Below are positions 7,835 through 17,017 of a DNA stretch of 64,000 nt, one piece after another. The notes beneath the pieces are model-generated. The model ran no database searches, was not told the origin of the DNA, and saw only the letters and a list, made by a program, of their open reading frames with translations. The stretch is from Pseudomonas sp. (lineage in GTDB: Bacteria; Pseudomonadota; Gammaproteobacteria; Pseudomonadales; Pseudomonadaceae): contig NZ_JAUYNT010000026.1 of the NCBI RefSeq assembly GCF_030698175.1, positions 1 through 64,000 on the forward strand, read 5' to 3'. Made by a program: the position numbers and the translations under genes. Numbering within the stretch: the first letter of the stretch is position 1; each line of letters opens with the position of its first letter.

Positions 7835-8701
7835 ATGCAGCGAATTTCTCACCAACAACTGCGCAGTGCATTTCGGGCGCTGCTGAGCGGCGACTGCTGT
7901 TATCACACCGCCTCGGTCTTCGATCCGATGTCGGCGCGGATTGCCGCCGACCTGGGCTTTGAAGTGGGCATCCTGGGTGGCTCGGTGGCGGCCTTGCAGG
8001 TGTTGGCCGCGCCGGATTTTGCCCTGATTACCCTCAGTGAGTTTGTCGAGCAGGCTACCCGCATCGGCCGGGTGGCGCGCCTGCCGGTGATTGCCGACGC
8101 CGACCATGGCTATGGCAATGCGCTGAATGTGATGCGCACCGTGGTGGAGCTGGAACGGGCCGGCGTTGCCGCCCTGACTCTGGAAGACACCCTGCTGCCG
8201 GCGCAATTCGGGCGCAAGTCCACCGACCTGATTGGCGTGGCGGAAGGCGTCGGTAAAATCCGTGCGGCCGTGCAGGCGCGGGTCGACGGCGAACTGGCGA
8301 TCATCGCCCGCACCCATGCCGGCGTGTTGTCGGTGGCCGAGGTACTGGAACGCACTCAGGCCTACCAACAGGCCGGCGCCGATGCCATCTGCCTGGTCGG
8401 GGTGCGCGATTTTGCCCACCTCGAACAGATCGCCGCGCACCTGAGTGTGCCGCTGATGCTGGTCACCTACAGCAACCCGCAGTTGCACGGCGATCAGCGC
8501 TTGGCCGAGTTGGGCGTGCGCATCGTGGTCGACGGGCATGGCGCTTACTTTGCCGCGATCAAGGCCACCTACGACTGCCTGCGCCAGCAACGACAAATCA
8601 CCACGGCCACCGACTTGAGCGCCTCCGAGCTGGCGCACAAGTACACCCATCCCGAGGACTACTTTGTCTGGGCGCGGGAATTTATGAACGTGAAAGAGTA
8701 A
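7835..8701 (+). CDS. oxaloacetate decarboxylase (PEP mutase/isocitrate lyase superfamily)
   Basis: A 288-residue alpha/beta-barrel enzyme expected to decarboxylate oxaloacetate to pyruvate using Mg2+. Positions that I recall as substrate or metal contacts in the P. aeruginosa PA4872 enzyme are all present: Ser50 (LGGS), Asp88 and Asp90 (IADADHGYG), Arg159 (IART) and His235 (VDGHGAYFA). Both the length and the residue numbering match. AGGACAGG precedes the ATG. It is probably a single-gene unit, with the DksA-like gene about 95 bases downstream. Confidence 0.9.
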   Translation: MQRISHQQLRSAFRALLSGDCCYHTASVFDPMSARIAADLGFEVGILGGSVAALQVLAAPDFALITLSEFVEQATRIGRVARLPVIADADHGYGNALNVMRTVVELERAGVAALTLEDTLLPAQFGRKSTDLIGVAEGVGKIRAAVQARVDGELAIIARTHAGVLSVAEVLERTQAYQQAGADAICLVGVRDFAHLEQIAAHLSVPLMLVTYSNPQLHGDQRLAELGVRIVVDGHGAYFAAIKATYDCLRQQRQITTATDLSASELAHKYTHPEDYFVWAREFMNVKE

Positions 8702-8795
8702 CGCGTCGGTCGTTGGTGGCCCGATCAGCTGCCTTGCAAAAGCCTCTGGATGCGCCCATACCATCAAGAACAAGGCTTATTGTGTGGGAGGCAGC

Positions 8796-9059
8796 ATGGC
8801 GGGTGGTTGGATGGCCGATGGGGCCGTGCAAGAGCAAATCGACAACAGCATTGAGGATGCCGTGCAGCGCGCCCGCAGCCAATTGCCGACGGGCGATAGC
8901 CTTAGCCATTGCGAGGCCTGTGGGGAAGAAATCCCGCTGGCGCGGCGCGCGGCAATCAAAGGTGTGCGCCTGTGTGTGGCCTGTCAGACTGAGCGCGATA
9001 AACAGCAGGCCGTGAGTGGCTATAACCGCCGCGGCAGCAAAGACAGCCAATTGCGCTAA
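8796..9059 (+). CDS. TraR/DksA-family zinc-finger protein (YbiI-like)
   Basis: An 87-residue protein. The C-terminal half carries the DksA-type C4 zinc finger HCEACGEEIP...RLCVACQTE (Cys-x2-Cys, 17 residues, Cys-x2-Cys). The long coiled-coil with the DxxDxA tip of DksA is missing, so it belongs with short TraR/YbiI proteins that may touch the RNA polymerase secondary channel. The ATG at 8796 is preferred because GGGAGG lies just upstream; an in-frame GTG at 8784 is within that ribosome site. PAO1 has a similar gene (PA4870) near oxaloacetate decarboxylase. Confidence 0.85.
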   Translation: MAGGWMADGAVQEQIDNSIEDAVQRARSQLPTGDSLSHCEACGEEIPLARRAAIKGVRLCVACQTERDKQQAVSGYNRRGSKDSQLR

Positions 9060-9191
9060 GCCGCCGGGCTGTCCGCTGCGCCGCTCGGGCCTCGCGCCGG
9101 GCGCTGATTTAAAGCTAAGCAATACGCTGTGCAACCTCCGGGCAGGCAATGCTGGAGGCATCGTTGTTGATGCATGACTCAAGGTGGGGCG

Positions 9192-10151
9192 ATGGAATTC
9201 AAGGATTACTACAAGGTGCTCGGGGTTGAACCGGGCGCGGATGACAAGGCCATCAAGACCGCCTACCGCAAGCTGGCGCGCAAATATCACCCGGACGTCA
9301 GCAAGGAAAAGAACGCCGAGCAGCAGTTTAAAGAGGCGTCCCAAGCCTACGAAGCGCTGAAAACCGCCGACAAGCGTGCCGAGTACGATGAACAGCGTCA
9401 GCAGGCGCAACAGGGCCGGCCTTTTGCGCCGCCACCGGGGTGGCAGTCGCGTGGTAATGCTGGTTTTGCCGATCAATTTGGCGGCGGTGGGGGTGACTAC
9501 TCCGATATTTTTGAGTCGATGTTTGCTGGCGGTGGGCGTTCGCGCGGCCCGCAAGGCCGTGCCCGCAACAGTGCGCGACGAGGATCAGACGTGGAAATGG
9601 AATTGCCGATTTTGCTGGAAGAAACCCTGGCGGATGAGGCTAAGAAGGTCGTCTTCCAGGTGCCGCAGCATAGCGCTGACGGCCAGCCGCTGGCCGCGAT
9701 CAACAAGACCCTCAACGTGAAAATTCCGGCTGGAGTGACCGATGGCGAGCGCATTCGCCTCAAAGGCCAGGGCGCGCCGGGGCTGGGTGGGGCGGCGAAT
9801 GGCGACCTGTATTTGATCATCCGCTTGGTGCCCCATCCGCTGTTTGATGTCGAGGCCCATAACCTGATCATCACCGTGCCGCTGACGCCTTGGGAAGCCG
9901 CGTTGGGCGCCAAGGTGGCGGTGCCGACCCTGACCGGCAAGATCAATCTGACCATTCCGGCCAATACCCAGAGCGGCCAGCGCTTACGGGTCAAGGGCAA
10001 GGGGCTGGTCAACAAGCTCGGTGAACGTGGCGACTTGTATGCACTGTTCAAAATCGTCATACCGCAGCAGGTCGATGAGCAAAGCCGCCAGCTGTGGGCG
10101 CAACTGGCTGAAACCGCTGCCTTCGACCCGCGTGCCGAATGGAGTAAGTAA
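9192..10151 (+). CDS. cbpA: CbpA, curved-DNA-binding DnaJ-class co-chaperone
   Basis: A 319-residue class II Hsp40. The N-terminal J domain ([18 protein letters not shown]... with the essential HPD in KYHPDVS) stimulates DnaK ATPase. A Gly-rich linker with [15 protein letters not shown] follows, then two C-terminal peptide-binding beta domains ([19 protein letters not shown] and [18 protein letters not shown]). There is no Cys-rich zinc domain, which separates it from DnaJ. The ATG at 9192 follows AAGGTGGGG. The stop overlaps the start of cbpM, its usual inhibitor, so the pair is translationally coupled. Confidence 0.92.
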   Translation: MEFKDYYKVLGVEPGADDKAIKTAYRKLARKYHPDVSKEKNAEQQFKEASQAYEALKTADKRAEYDEQRQQAQQGRPFAPPPGWQSRGNAGFADQFGGGGGDYSDIFESMFAGGGRSRGPQGRARNSARRGSDVEMELPILLEETLADEAKKVVFQVPQHSADGQPLAAINKTLNVKIPAGVTDGERIRLKGQGAPGLGGAANGDLYLIIRLVPHPLFDVEAHNLIITVPLTPWEAALGAKVAVPTLTGKINLTIPANTQSGQRLRVKGKGLVNKLGERGDLYALFKIVIPQQVDEQSRQLWAQLAETAAFDPRAEWSK

Positions 10152-10459
10152 TGATGAGCAGCAGCCTGATTCTGCCGTTGAATGTCGACGAACTCTGCCA
10201 GTCGGCCGAGCTGTCCGTCGAGCACCTGCTGGAGATCGTTGAATACGGGATTCTCCAACCCTCTGGCCAGACCCCTGCGCAGTGGTTGTTCGATGCCGGC
10301 GCCTTGGTTGTGGTCAAGCGGGCGTTGCGGCTGCGCCGGGATCTGGACCTCGAGTGGGCCGGGATTGCTCTGGCGCTGGAGTTGATGGCGGAGCTGGAGC
10401 AACTGCGCCACGAAAATAGCCAGTTAAAGCTGCGCTTGAGCCGCTTTGAACAGCCCTGA
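10151..10459 (+). CDS. cbpM: CbpM, chaperone modulator of CbpA
   Basis: A 102-residue MerR-like helical protein that binds the J domain of CbpA and blocks its DnaK co-chaperone activity. Recognisable parts are the N-terminal winged-helix-like LNVDELCQSAELSVEHLLEI and a C-terminal helix LELMAELEQLRHENSQLKLR. Its first ATG shares one base with the cbpA stop; a second ATG follows immediately (10154). The order cbpA-cbpM is the conserved one in proteobacteria. Confidence 0.9.
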   Translation: MMSSSLILPLNVDELCQSAELSVEHLLEIVEYGILQPSGQTPAQWLFDAGALVVVKRALRLRRDLDLEWAGIALALELMAELEQLRHENSQLKLRLSRFEQP

Positions 10460-10574
10460 AACGAGCTTTTCGTAGCGCTTAAGGGGCGAACTGCTAGAGT
10501 CAAAAAGAGGCTTCTGGGTTAGCCCGTAGCCTTGGCGAACTAATCAGCTTGACTGCGCTTTTAGGGTGGCCGGT

Positions 10575-11510
10575 ATGTCCAGATCTGCACTTGTTGTTCG
10601 CGGCTTATGGCTTTCATTGCTGCTGGTGCAGACGGCGGACGTGCACGCGCAAGACTGCATCGGGGTGGTCACCAGTGGTGGCGGCGCGAGTTTTTGGCAG
10701 CAGGTTGGCAGTGGTGCGCAGGCTGCGGGCGTGGCTGAAAATGTCGCGGTCTATGTGCGCGGGCCGATCCGCGAGGGCGACGTGGCGGGGCAGCTGCAAA
10801 TCATCGAAAAAATCTTGCAGCACGCCTGCAAGGCGTTGGTCATCGCCCCTGCCGGCGCGGCGATTTCAGCCCGCGCCGCCGAGCTTAAATTACGCGGCGT
10901 GAGCACCCTGTATATCGACCGCGATGCCGGCGACAGCAGTGCGGTAGTGGCGGTGCTCAGTACCGATAATTTTAACGCCGGGGTGATGGCCGGTGAGCAG
11001 ATGGTTAAGCTGTTGGGCGGTCATGGCGCGGTGGCGTTGTTGCGTCATCAGCAGGGCATTGCTTCCAGCTCAGAGCGCGAGCGCGGCTTTGTGCAAAGCG
11101 CCACGGCCGGCGGTTTACAAGTAGTGTTCGACCAATATCTGGGCGACGACACTCAGCTGGTGCTAAGCAATTTTGCCGGCGCAGTAGCGCACTTAAATGG
11201 CGTGTTCACCCCTAACCAATCGACCAGTTTGCTGACCCTTGGAGCGCTGCGCCGGCTAAAGGCGGCGGGTCGCGTTACCCACATAGGTTTTGATGGTGAC
11301 TCAGTGCTGATCGAGGCCGTGCGCAGCGGCGAACTCGCCGGCGTGGTGCTGCAGCAGCCCTATCAAATGGGCTATCAGGGCGTGCAGCAAGCCGCGCGTT
11401 TATTGCGTGGTGAAGCCGGCGGTCCGCGGCAAGTGCGCCTGGCGGCGTTGTACGTCAATCAAGCCAATCTCGACCAGCCTGAAGTCATGCGGTTATTGCC
11501 TAAGCCGTAA
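10575..11510 (+). CDS. periplasmic sugar-binding-like protein (Peripla_BP_4/RbsB fold), orphan
   Basis: About 311 residues, with a signal peptide (SALVVRGLWLSLLLVQTADVHA). It shows the RbsB/LacI-like two-lobe binding fold: VVTSGGGASFWQQVGSGAQ, then KALVIAPAGAAISARAAELK, STLYIDRDAG, STDNFNAGVMAGEQMVKLLG and THIGFDGDSVLIEAVRSGEL. This is the order seen in ribose-type binding proteins. No ABC ATPase or permease is adjacent. The ATG at 10575 is preferred over a GTG at 10566. It could serve a remote transporter or a chemoreceptor or sensor kinase. The ligand is unknown. Confidence 0.78.
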   Translation: MSRSALVVRGLWLSLLLVQTADVHAQDCIGVVTSGGGASFWQQVGSGAQAAGVAENVAVYVRGPIREGDVAGQLQIIEKILQHACKALVIAPAGAAISARAAELKLRGVSTLYIDRDAGDSSAVVAVLSTDNFNAGVMAGEQMVKLLGGHGAVALLRHQQGIASSSERERGFVQSATAGGLQVVFDQYLGDDTQLVLSNFAGAVAHLNGVFTPNQSTSLLTLGALRRLKAAGRVTHIGFDGDSVLIEAVRSGELAGVVLQQPYQMGYQGVQQAARLLRGEAGGPRQVRLAALYVNQANLDQPEVMRLLPKP

Positions 11511-11525
11511 TGAATGGCGCTGTAC

Positions 11526-11710
11526 CTGTTGCAAAGGACCTAACCTTTCGAAAGAGGGAATTAGCCTTGATACGTGTGCGCTCTGCACCGGCCAAACGAG
11601 GATTTATCCACGAAGCAAGCGTCAGTGCGCTGACAACTCTGCAGTGTCACAACCATTCTTTTCCCCATATTCACCCAGCTCGCAAACCAGTGAATCGCCT
11701 CTGTTTTCGT
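11526..11710. repeat. degenerate copy of the 306-bp inverted-repeat element
   Basis: This stretch lacks a gene (the gap runs 11511-11888). It matches the interior of the element at 52396-52701: TGTTGCAAAGGACCTAACC, GGGAATTAGCCTTGATAC and CGAAGCAAGCG occur in the same order. The outer terminal repeats are missing apart from TGTTGCAA, and the REP pair nested in the other copy is absent. It is read as an old, decayed insertion. The right boundary is approximate. The remainder of the gap (11711-11888) should hold the promoter of the next SBP gene; nothing else is visible. Confidence 0.55.
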
Positions 11711-11888
11711 AGACACTGCATTGACTGTTGGCTATCTGGGTACGGAGCACTTGGTTTGGCAGCTCGCTGAGATCTGACCTAGAGTTATGCGCAGGTCGAC
11801 ACAAGCACAAGCGCCCCCGCAAAGGCGAGGCCGTGTGCGCATGCCGGCCGTGTGTGCACCTTCGAATTTAGCGGCAGGAGATAACTCT

Positions 11889-12629
11889 ATGCAATTCATA
11901 CGCAAGTGGCTGTGCGCCGGTATGCTCATGCTGTTGCCGGTTATGGCCATGGCAGAAACACTGACCGCAGTGGGTGACCCTTGGCCGCCATTTCTCGATC
12001 CGAGCCAAGCCAAGCAAGGCGTAGCCACTGAGATTGCCCAGGCGGCTTTCGCCACTCAGGGGTACCACGTCGAGTTGAAATTTATGCCTTGGCAACGTGC
12101 CATTGATGGCGTCAGCCATGGCGAGTTCGACATCCTCATCGGTACCTGGAAAACCCCTGAGCGTGAAGGCTTCTTAGAGTTCAGTGAGCCCTATGCGGTC
12201 AATGATTTGAAATTTATCAAACGTAAAGGCGACAGCTTTGAGTTTACTGACCTGAATAGTCTGAGCGGCAAAAAGATCGGCATCGTGCGCGGCTATGGCT
12301 ACAGCGAGGCGTTTTTGCAGGCCAACAACTTCAAGCGCGAGGAGACACCCACCCTCATCTCTAATTTGCTAAAGCTGGTCAATAAGCGCATCGATCTCAC
12401 CCTTGAGGATGAGCTCGATGCCCGCAACATTATTAGTAAAGAACAGCCGGAGTTGCTCGATGCCATTGAGTTTGTCTCCCCGCCCATCTCAAGCAATGGC
12501 TTACATGTCTCCGCGGGGCTGAAAAACCCCAAGCATGCCGCCATTATTGCCGCCTTCAACAAAGGCTTTGCGATCATCAAGGCGAATGGCCAGCTGGCCG
12601 AGATTTTAAAGCACAACGGTATGCAGTAA
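11889..12629 (+). CDS. periplasmic substrate-binding protein, SBP_bac_3 family (orphan)
   Basis: A 246-residue exported protein with signal MQFIRKWLCAGMLMLLPVMA ending in AMA. Family-3 solute-binding features follow: AVGDPWPPFLDPSQA, TEIAQAAFATQGYHVELKFM, PWQRAIDGVSHGEFDILIGT, and TPEREGFLEFSEPY, with lobe-2 KIGIVRGYGYSEAF. AGGAG lies 7 bases before the ATG, which fixes this start over upstream in-frame codons. There is no transporter gene beside it. It converges on another SBP gene. The ligand is unknown; polar amino acids are typical for the family. Confidence 0.85.
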   Translation: MQFIRKWLCAGMLMLLPVMAMAETLTAVGDPWPPFLDPSQAKQGVATEIAQAAFATQGYHVELKFMPWQRAIDGVSHGEFDILIGTWKTPEREGFLEFSEPYAVNDLKFIKRKGDSFEFTDLNSLSGKKIGIVRGYGYSEAFLQANNFKREETPTLISNLLKLVNKRIDLTLEDELDARNIISKEQPELLDAIEFVSPPISSNGLHVSAGLKNPKHAAIIAAFNKGFAIIKANGQLAEILKHNGMQ

Positions 12630-12651
12630 GCGCCGCCATGCTCACGAGTAA

Positions 12652-12678
12652 CCCCTAGACCAAGTCTGGCGCTAGGGG
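12652..12678. terminator. possible bidirectional terminator between convergent SBP genes
   Basis: CCCCTAG at 12652-12658 pairs with CTAGGGG at 12672-12678 across the 42-bp gap between the two convergent SBP genes. The right arm includes the stop codon of the minus-strand gene. The stem is short and no strong T-run follows on either side, so the call is tentative. Confidence 0.3.
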
Positions 12679-13418
12679 CTTGGCGGGCGGGTCTCGATGG
12701 CGCGATTGAGCTTGGCCATGACTGCGCTGGAGACATCCTTGCTGCAGACAATAAAACGCTCCAGCCCGGCCGGCAGGTCGCTGAACTGATACTCGGTGAT
12801 GTTCTCCAGTCCCGCCTCCCGGCTGCGCAGGTACTGCCAGTCGGCTTGGTCGGCGAACATGTAGTTGACTCGATTGGCGGCCACCATGCGCATCAGGTTG
12901 GTGGGTGAGACGGTGGGGTGCTCGACCTGATTGGCGCTGTGCTTGATCAGCAGATCGAGCGCCGGGCCATAGGACACACCATCAATCACTCCCAGGCTGA
13001 TACTGGGGTCGGCCAGCAGCGCGTTAACCTTCTTGTGGGCCTGGATGGCGGGCAGCGCTTTGGGGCCGACCAACAAAATATGTGGCGGATCAACGTGGAA
13101 GGCACGGGTGAACTGGGCCACTAGCTCACGCTCAGGCAGGCGATACCAGCCAATCGAGCAGAAGGCTTTTTTACCGTACTCAAAGTCATGCCAGATGCGT
13201 TTGGCCGGCGTCTGGACAAACACCGCCGGTACTTGGGCCTGGGCAAATATCTGCTTGGCCCGCAGCAGCAGAAAGCCCTGGGCGATGCCGTTGTCGTTGT
13301 AGTGATAGGGCGCCTTGTCCCGCCACGCCACAGTGATGGGTTCCTCTGCGGGTTCCTGGGCCAGGACTGGCAGGGCGAACAAGCCGCTCAATAACAGGTA
13401 CGGCAGCGCAGCTTTCAT
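12672..13418 (-). CDS. periplasmic substrate-binding protein, SBP_bac_3-like (orphan)
   Basis: A 248-residue exported protein with signal MKAALPYLLLSGLFALPVLA. Typical lobe-1 features are VAWRDKAPYHYNDNGIAQGF, PAKRIWHDFEYGKKAFCSIG and WYRLPERELVAQFTRAF; MFADQADWQYL lies in lobe 2. The initiator at 13418 starts the signal peptide; a frame extending to 13457 has no better ribosome site. It is the third different binding protein in 2.9 kb without any permease. The sequence is divergent from its neighbour at 11889, so the two are not recent duplicates. Confidence 0.8.
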   Translation of the reverse strand: MKAALPYLLLSGLFALPVLAQEPAEEPITVAWRDKAPYHYNDNGIAQGFLLLRAKQIFAQAQVPAVFVQTPAKRIWHDFEYGKKAFCSIGWYRLPERELVAQFTRAFHVDPPHILLVGPKALPAIQAHKKVNALLADPSISLGVIDGVSYGPALDLLIKHSANQVEHPTVSPTNLMRMVAANRVNYMFADQADWQYLRSREAGLENITEYQFSDLPAGLERFIVCSKDVSSAVMAKLNRAIETRPPSP

Positions 13419-13548
13419 GGTGAGGGTTCCGGACAGTGGCTGCGGCTGACGTGGCACCCTGGACGGCGGCGCTGAACGGCAGCAAAGCTATTGCGCAATT
13501 GTAGCTCAAACTACCTTGGTGTCGGCATTCGGGCGGGCGTTGCAGGCG

Positions 13549-13578
13549 GTGTGAAAATTACTGCGCTCGGTTATGCGG
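13549..13578 (+). repeat. one-ended copy of the 128-bp MITE
   Basis: GTGTGAAAATTACTGCGCTC and the ten bases after it match the first 30 bases of the element at 1051-1178 with a single mismatch. The rest of the element is missing; the next bases lead straight into the 3' end of the marC gene. It lies in the 176-bp gap between an SBP start and the marC stop. Confidence 0.65.
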
Positions 13579-13594
13579 CCTGATTGGCGAGGAC

Positions 13595-14191
13595 TTACAG
13601 CACCAGGTAGTTCTTCACCCCGGTGAAGATAATCTGCGCGGCCAGGGCGCAGACAAACAGGCCCATCAAGCGGCTGACGATCTGCAAGCCTTGCTCGCCG
13701 AGCAGGTGCTCGAACAGGTCCGACAGATACAGCACTAAGCCCACTGTGATGCTGGCGATGACGATTGCCGCCAGGGCCAGCAAACGGGTGTCCCAGTGGG
13801 GCTGGCCGGCGCTCATCACCAGCAGCGCGCCGATGGTGCCGGGGCCGACGGTCAGTGGGATGGTCAGTGGCACTATGGTGACGTCTTGCTGCAGGTTATC
13901 GACCTGCACCACCGGCTTGCCCTGAGCCATGCCGAGGGCCGAGATAAACAGCACTGAGCCTGCGCCAATCCGGAAGGCGTCGATGGTGATGCCAAACAGG
14001 CTGAAGATATGTTGGCCGAACAGGTACAGCAGGCCACTGGCGATCACGGTGCCAAGCGCCACCTTGCAGGCCAGCACTTTGCGCTCTTTGCGGGTGTAAC
14101 CCAGGGTCAGGCTGATAAAACACGACAGCACGAAAAACGGGCTGTAGAGCACTAGCATTTTCAGGTACAGACTGAACAACTCGGTGAGCAT
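13595..14191 (-). CDS. MarC-family inner-membrane protein, next to retS
   Basis: A 198-residue protein with about six hydrophobic helices and the MarC/UPF0056 hallmarks YSPFFVLSCF, DAFRIGAGSVLFISALGMA, TIVPLTIPLTVGPGTIGALL and the C-terminal RLMGLFVCALAAQIIF. The biochemical role of the family is not settled. It lies 30 bases downstream of retS on the same strand and is probably co-transcribed. From memory, the PAO1 gene beside retS (PA4857, tspR) encodes such a membrane protein and affects type III secretion; that link is inferred here from position. Confidence 0.82.
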   Translation of the reverse strand: MLTELFSLYLKMLVLYSPFFVLSCFISLTLGYTRKERKVLACKVALGTVIASGLLYLFGQHIFSLFGITIDAFRIGAGSVLFISALGMAQGKPVVQVDNLQQDVTIVPLTIPLTVGPGTIGALLVMSAGQPHWDTRLLALAAIVIASITVGLVLYLSDLFEHLLGEQGLQIVSRLMGLFVCALAAQIIFTGVKNYLVL

Positions 14192-14221
14192 GGGCGCGGC
14201 TCTGGGGCAGGCAAACGGCAG

Positions 14222-17017
14222 TTAGGACGATAGTGCGGCGTTGGCTTCGCGCTGCCGACGCAGTTCGCGTTCGGCAACCCAGTGCTCAATCAGTTCCCGC
14301 AGGTGCGACAGTTCTATCGGTTTGGCCATATGGCCGTCCATGCCGACCTGACGAGCGCGCTCCTTGTGCTCGGACATAATATGCGCGGTTAACGCCACCA
14401 CCGGCGTGCGCGGCTGATGATGCTCGACTTCCCAGGCACGGAGCATTTCGGTGGCGGTAAAGCCATCGAGGACCGGCATTTCACAGTCCATCAGCACCAG
14501 GTCGTAACGCTGCGCCTGGATCGCCCGCAAGGCTTCTTCGCCGTTGTTGGCAGTGTCGGGCTGCAGGTTGAGCTTGGCCAGCATGCCGCGAATCACCTTG
14601 GTGGAGATACTGTTGTCTTCGGCCACCAGGATGCGGAAATCGCTGGGGATCGGCGCTGCGGGTGGCGGCGCGATGATGCGCATGCTGCTTAGGGGCGCGC
14701 CGCGCTGGAGTTGGCTGAGTTCGTCGGCGAGGGTGGTTTTTAGCGCGTAGCCGGCCACCGGCTTGGCCAGAATGCGTTTGATCCCGGCGTTGCGGGCGAT
14801 GATCTTGCTCGGCGCATTGCTGATGCCGGTGAGCATGATGACCAGAATGTCGTTGTTTAAGCTGGGGTCTTCCTTGATCTTGGCCGACAGCTGCATGCCG
14901 GTCATGCCCGGCATGTCCTGGTCGAGCAGCACCACATCGAAGTGTTCACGCAGGTGCGCGCGAGTGCGCAAGATCGCCAGGGCTTCCTTGCCGCTGGAGG
15001 CCTCGCTGGCGTTCATGCCCCAGCTGGTGCATTGCTGCTGCAGCACTTTGCGGCAGGTGTCGTTGTCGTCCACCACCAGCACCCGTTTGCCTTGTAACTG
15101 CTGGTCAAAATCACTGGTGGGGTACTGCAGCCGCTCGCTGTCCAGGGGCAGGGTCAGCCATAGGGTATTGCCGCGCTGGGCGCCGCTTTGCACGCCAAAC
15201 TGGCCGTCCATCATATGGATCAGCTGGCGGGCGATAATCAGGCCCAGGCGGCCACCGAGCTTGCTGTTGGCGAGAAAATCCTTGCTTTGCAAGGCGGCGT
15301 TGAGCAGGGCGTCACGCTCATCGGCTTGCAGCGGCTGGCCACTGTCCTGGATGGCGATGCGCAGGCGGGTTTCGCCGGCGCTGTTGTCCAGAGCCGCCAC
15401 CAGCAGGATCTCGCCTTCGGCGGTCAGCTTGAAGGCGTTGTCTAGCAAACTCAGCAAGGCTTGGCGCAAGCGGCTCGGGTCGCCACTGATGACCCGTGGC
15501 ACCTGCGGCTGAATAAAACTGATCAGCTCGACTTTTTGCTGTTCGGCCTTGCTGCGGAAAATCGCCAGGCAGTCGTCGATCAGGGCGTTGAGGTCGAACT
15601 GCACCTCGTCCAGTTCAATCTGCCCGGACTCCAGCTTGGAGATGTCGAGGATCTCGTTGATCAGCGTCAGCAACTCATTGCCGGCGCTGTGGATGGTCTG
15701 CACGTAGTCGAGTTGCTTGGTCGACAGCGGCGTGCCGAGCAGCAGTTCGCTCATGCCCAGTACGCCATTCATCGGTGTGCGGATTTCATGGCTGATGCGC
15801 GCCAGAAATTCGGCCTTGGCATTCAGCTCGGCGAGGCTGGCCGCACGGGCACGACTGAGGCTGAAGTCGGCGTGCAGGATGCGCCGCTGGCGCTCGCTGA
15901 GGGCGATGCTGAGCATGAAATGGCAGGCGATGGTGGCGCTCAGTTGGCCAAAGTTCAGCCATTCAGACTCGACCTGCCAGTAGCCAAAAAACACCGGCAA
16001 GGCACCGGCAAAGGTCAGGCTAAACATCAGCAGGGCGAGGGTGAACAGCCGCGCCGGTCGATAACCGTGGCGCCAATGATAAGCGGCGACAATAAACATG
16101 CTCAGCCCGCCAATGGCGATCAGCACATAAACCAGTTGGTTGAACTGCACATCAGTGACGATCAACAGCAACACGCAGGTCAGGCCGATCAGTACCATCT
16201 CCGCCAGCAGCAGCTTGGTCAGCGGCGTGGAGGGGCACACCTGGCGGAAAAAGCTGGCTGTAAAGGCCAGGGTGCAAAGCATGCCGAGCAGGATCGAAAA
16301 GTTGAGAATGCTCGGCTGCGCAGTTTGCCACTGGCCCAGCCAGGGCGTGGTAATCCCCAGCATGGTCATGGCGGCGACCAGCAAGGTTAGCTGGGTGGCG
16401 GCCAGCCACAGGGTGCTGGGGGTGCGCACATAGGCAAAACGCACCAGGTTGTAGAGCACCAGCATCACAATGCTGCCGAGCAGGCAGCCAAACAGCAAGG
16501 CGCGGCTGTCATCGGCGGCCAGTGCCGGGGTTGATTGCAGGCTGACGTCTGGGCGCAGTGCATGTTGCGAACTGAGTCGCAGGTATAAATCGATCGGCTG
16601 GCTGGACTCTGGCAATGGCAACAGGAAGTTACGGCTGGCCAGCGGCCGGCTGCTCAGCGGTAGCTTGTTGCCGGTGCGGGTATGGCTGAGTTGCTGCGAG
16701 CCTTGCAGCAGATAGAGGTCGAGGTATTCGAGATACGGCGAGAACACCCGCAGCATTTGTTCGGCCTGATTGGCCGGCAGGCGGTAATGCAGCCACAGCG
16801 CCGACTGGCCGCCGGGGCTGTAAAGCTGATTGAGTTGAACCGGGGAAAACTGCGTGACGCGTTCAGCCGAGCTGACTTCGTCCAGTTGCAGCGTGCCTTG
16901 AGTGTCGAGCAGCAGGCTCCAGCCAGGCTCTTGCTCTTGTGCGTGGACGGGCAAGGTGACGACGAAACTCAGCATTAAGCTGACGATTAGAGCAATGGCA
17001 ATCCTGAGCCGGGGCAC
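14222..17017 (-). CDS. retS: RetS hybrid sensor kinase (7TMR-DISM, HisKA, HATPase, two REC domains)
   Basis: A 931-residue protein from the GTG at 17017, which follows GAAGGGAT and begins a signal peptide (PRLRIAIALIVSLMLSFVV...). A TTG at 17047 is possible but has no ribosome site. The order is a periplasmic 7TMR-DISM sensor domain (about 40-170), seven membrane helices (about 175-375), a histidine kinase with His410 in ARISHEIRTPMNG, a degenerate ATP site (DNAFKLTAEGE, GGRLGLIIARQL), REC1 with Asp699 (LLDQDMPGMTG) and REC2 with Asp844 (LMDCEMPVLDG). The spacing of the three phospho-residues equals that of P. aeruginosa RetS (His424, Asp713, Asp858). RetS binds GacS and blocks its signalling, favouring acute over biofilm behaviour. 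purD upstream and marC downstream match PAO1. Confidence 0.92.
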   Translation of the reverse strand: MPRLRIAIALIVSLMLSFVVTLPVHAQEQEPGWSLLLDTQGTLQLDEVSSAERVTQFSPVQLNQLYSPGGQSALWLHYRLPANQAEQMLRVFSPYLEYLDLYLLQGSQQLSHTRTGNKLPLSSRPLASRNFLLPLPESSQPIDLYLRLSSQHALRPDVSLQSTPALAADDSRALLFGCLLGSIVMLVLYNLVRFAYVRTPSTLWLAATQLTLLVAAMTMLGITTPWLGQWQTAQPSILNFSILLGMLCTLAFTASFFRQVCPSTPLTKLLLAEMVLIGLTCVLLLIVTDVQFNQLVYVLIAIGGLSMFIVAAYHWRHGYRPARLFTLALLMFSLTFAGALPVFFGYWQVESEWLNFGQLSATIACHFMLSIALSERQRRILHADFSLSRARAASLAELNAKAEFLARISHEIRTPMNGVLGMSELLLGTPLSTKQLDYVQTIHSAGNELLTLINEILDISKLESGQIELDEVQFDLNALIDDCLAIFRSKAEQQKVELISFIQPQVPRVISGDPSRLRQALLSLLDNAFKLTAEGEILLVAALDNSAGETRLRIAIQDSGQPLQADERDALLNAALQSKDFLANSKLGGRLGLIIARQLIHMMDGQFGVQSGAQRGNTLWLTLPLDSERLQYPTSDFDQQLQGKRVLVVDDNDTCRKVLQQQCTSWGMNASEASSGKEALAILRTRAHLREHFDVVLLDQDMPGMTGMQLSAKIKEDPSLNNDILVIMLTGISNAPSKIIARNAGIKRILAKPVAGYALKTTLADELSQLQRGAPLSSMRIIAPPPAAPIPSDFRILVAEDNSISTKVIRGMLAKLNLQPDTANNGEEALRAIQAQRYDLVLMDCEMPVLDGFTATEMLRAWEVEHHQPRTPVVALTAHIMSEHKERARQVGMDGHMAKPIELSHLRELIEHWVAERELRRQREANAALSS

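Noticed and set aside
7832..8773. 313-codon open frame on the minus strand
   Set aside because: It is antisense to oxaloacetate decarboxylase, whose active-site residues are all in place.
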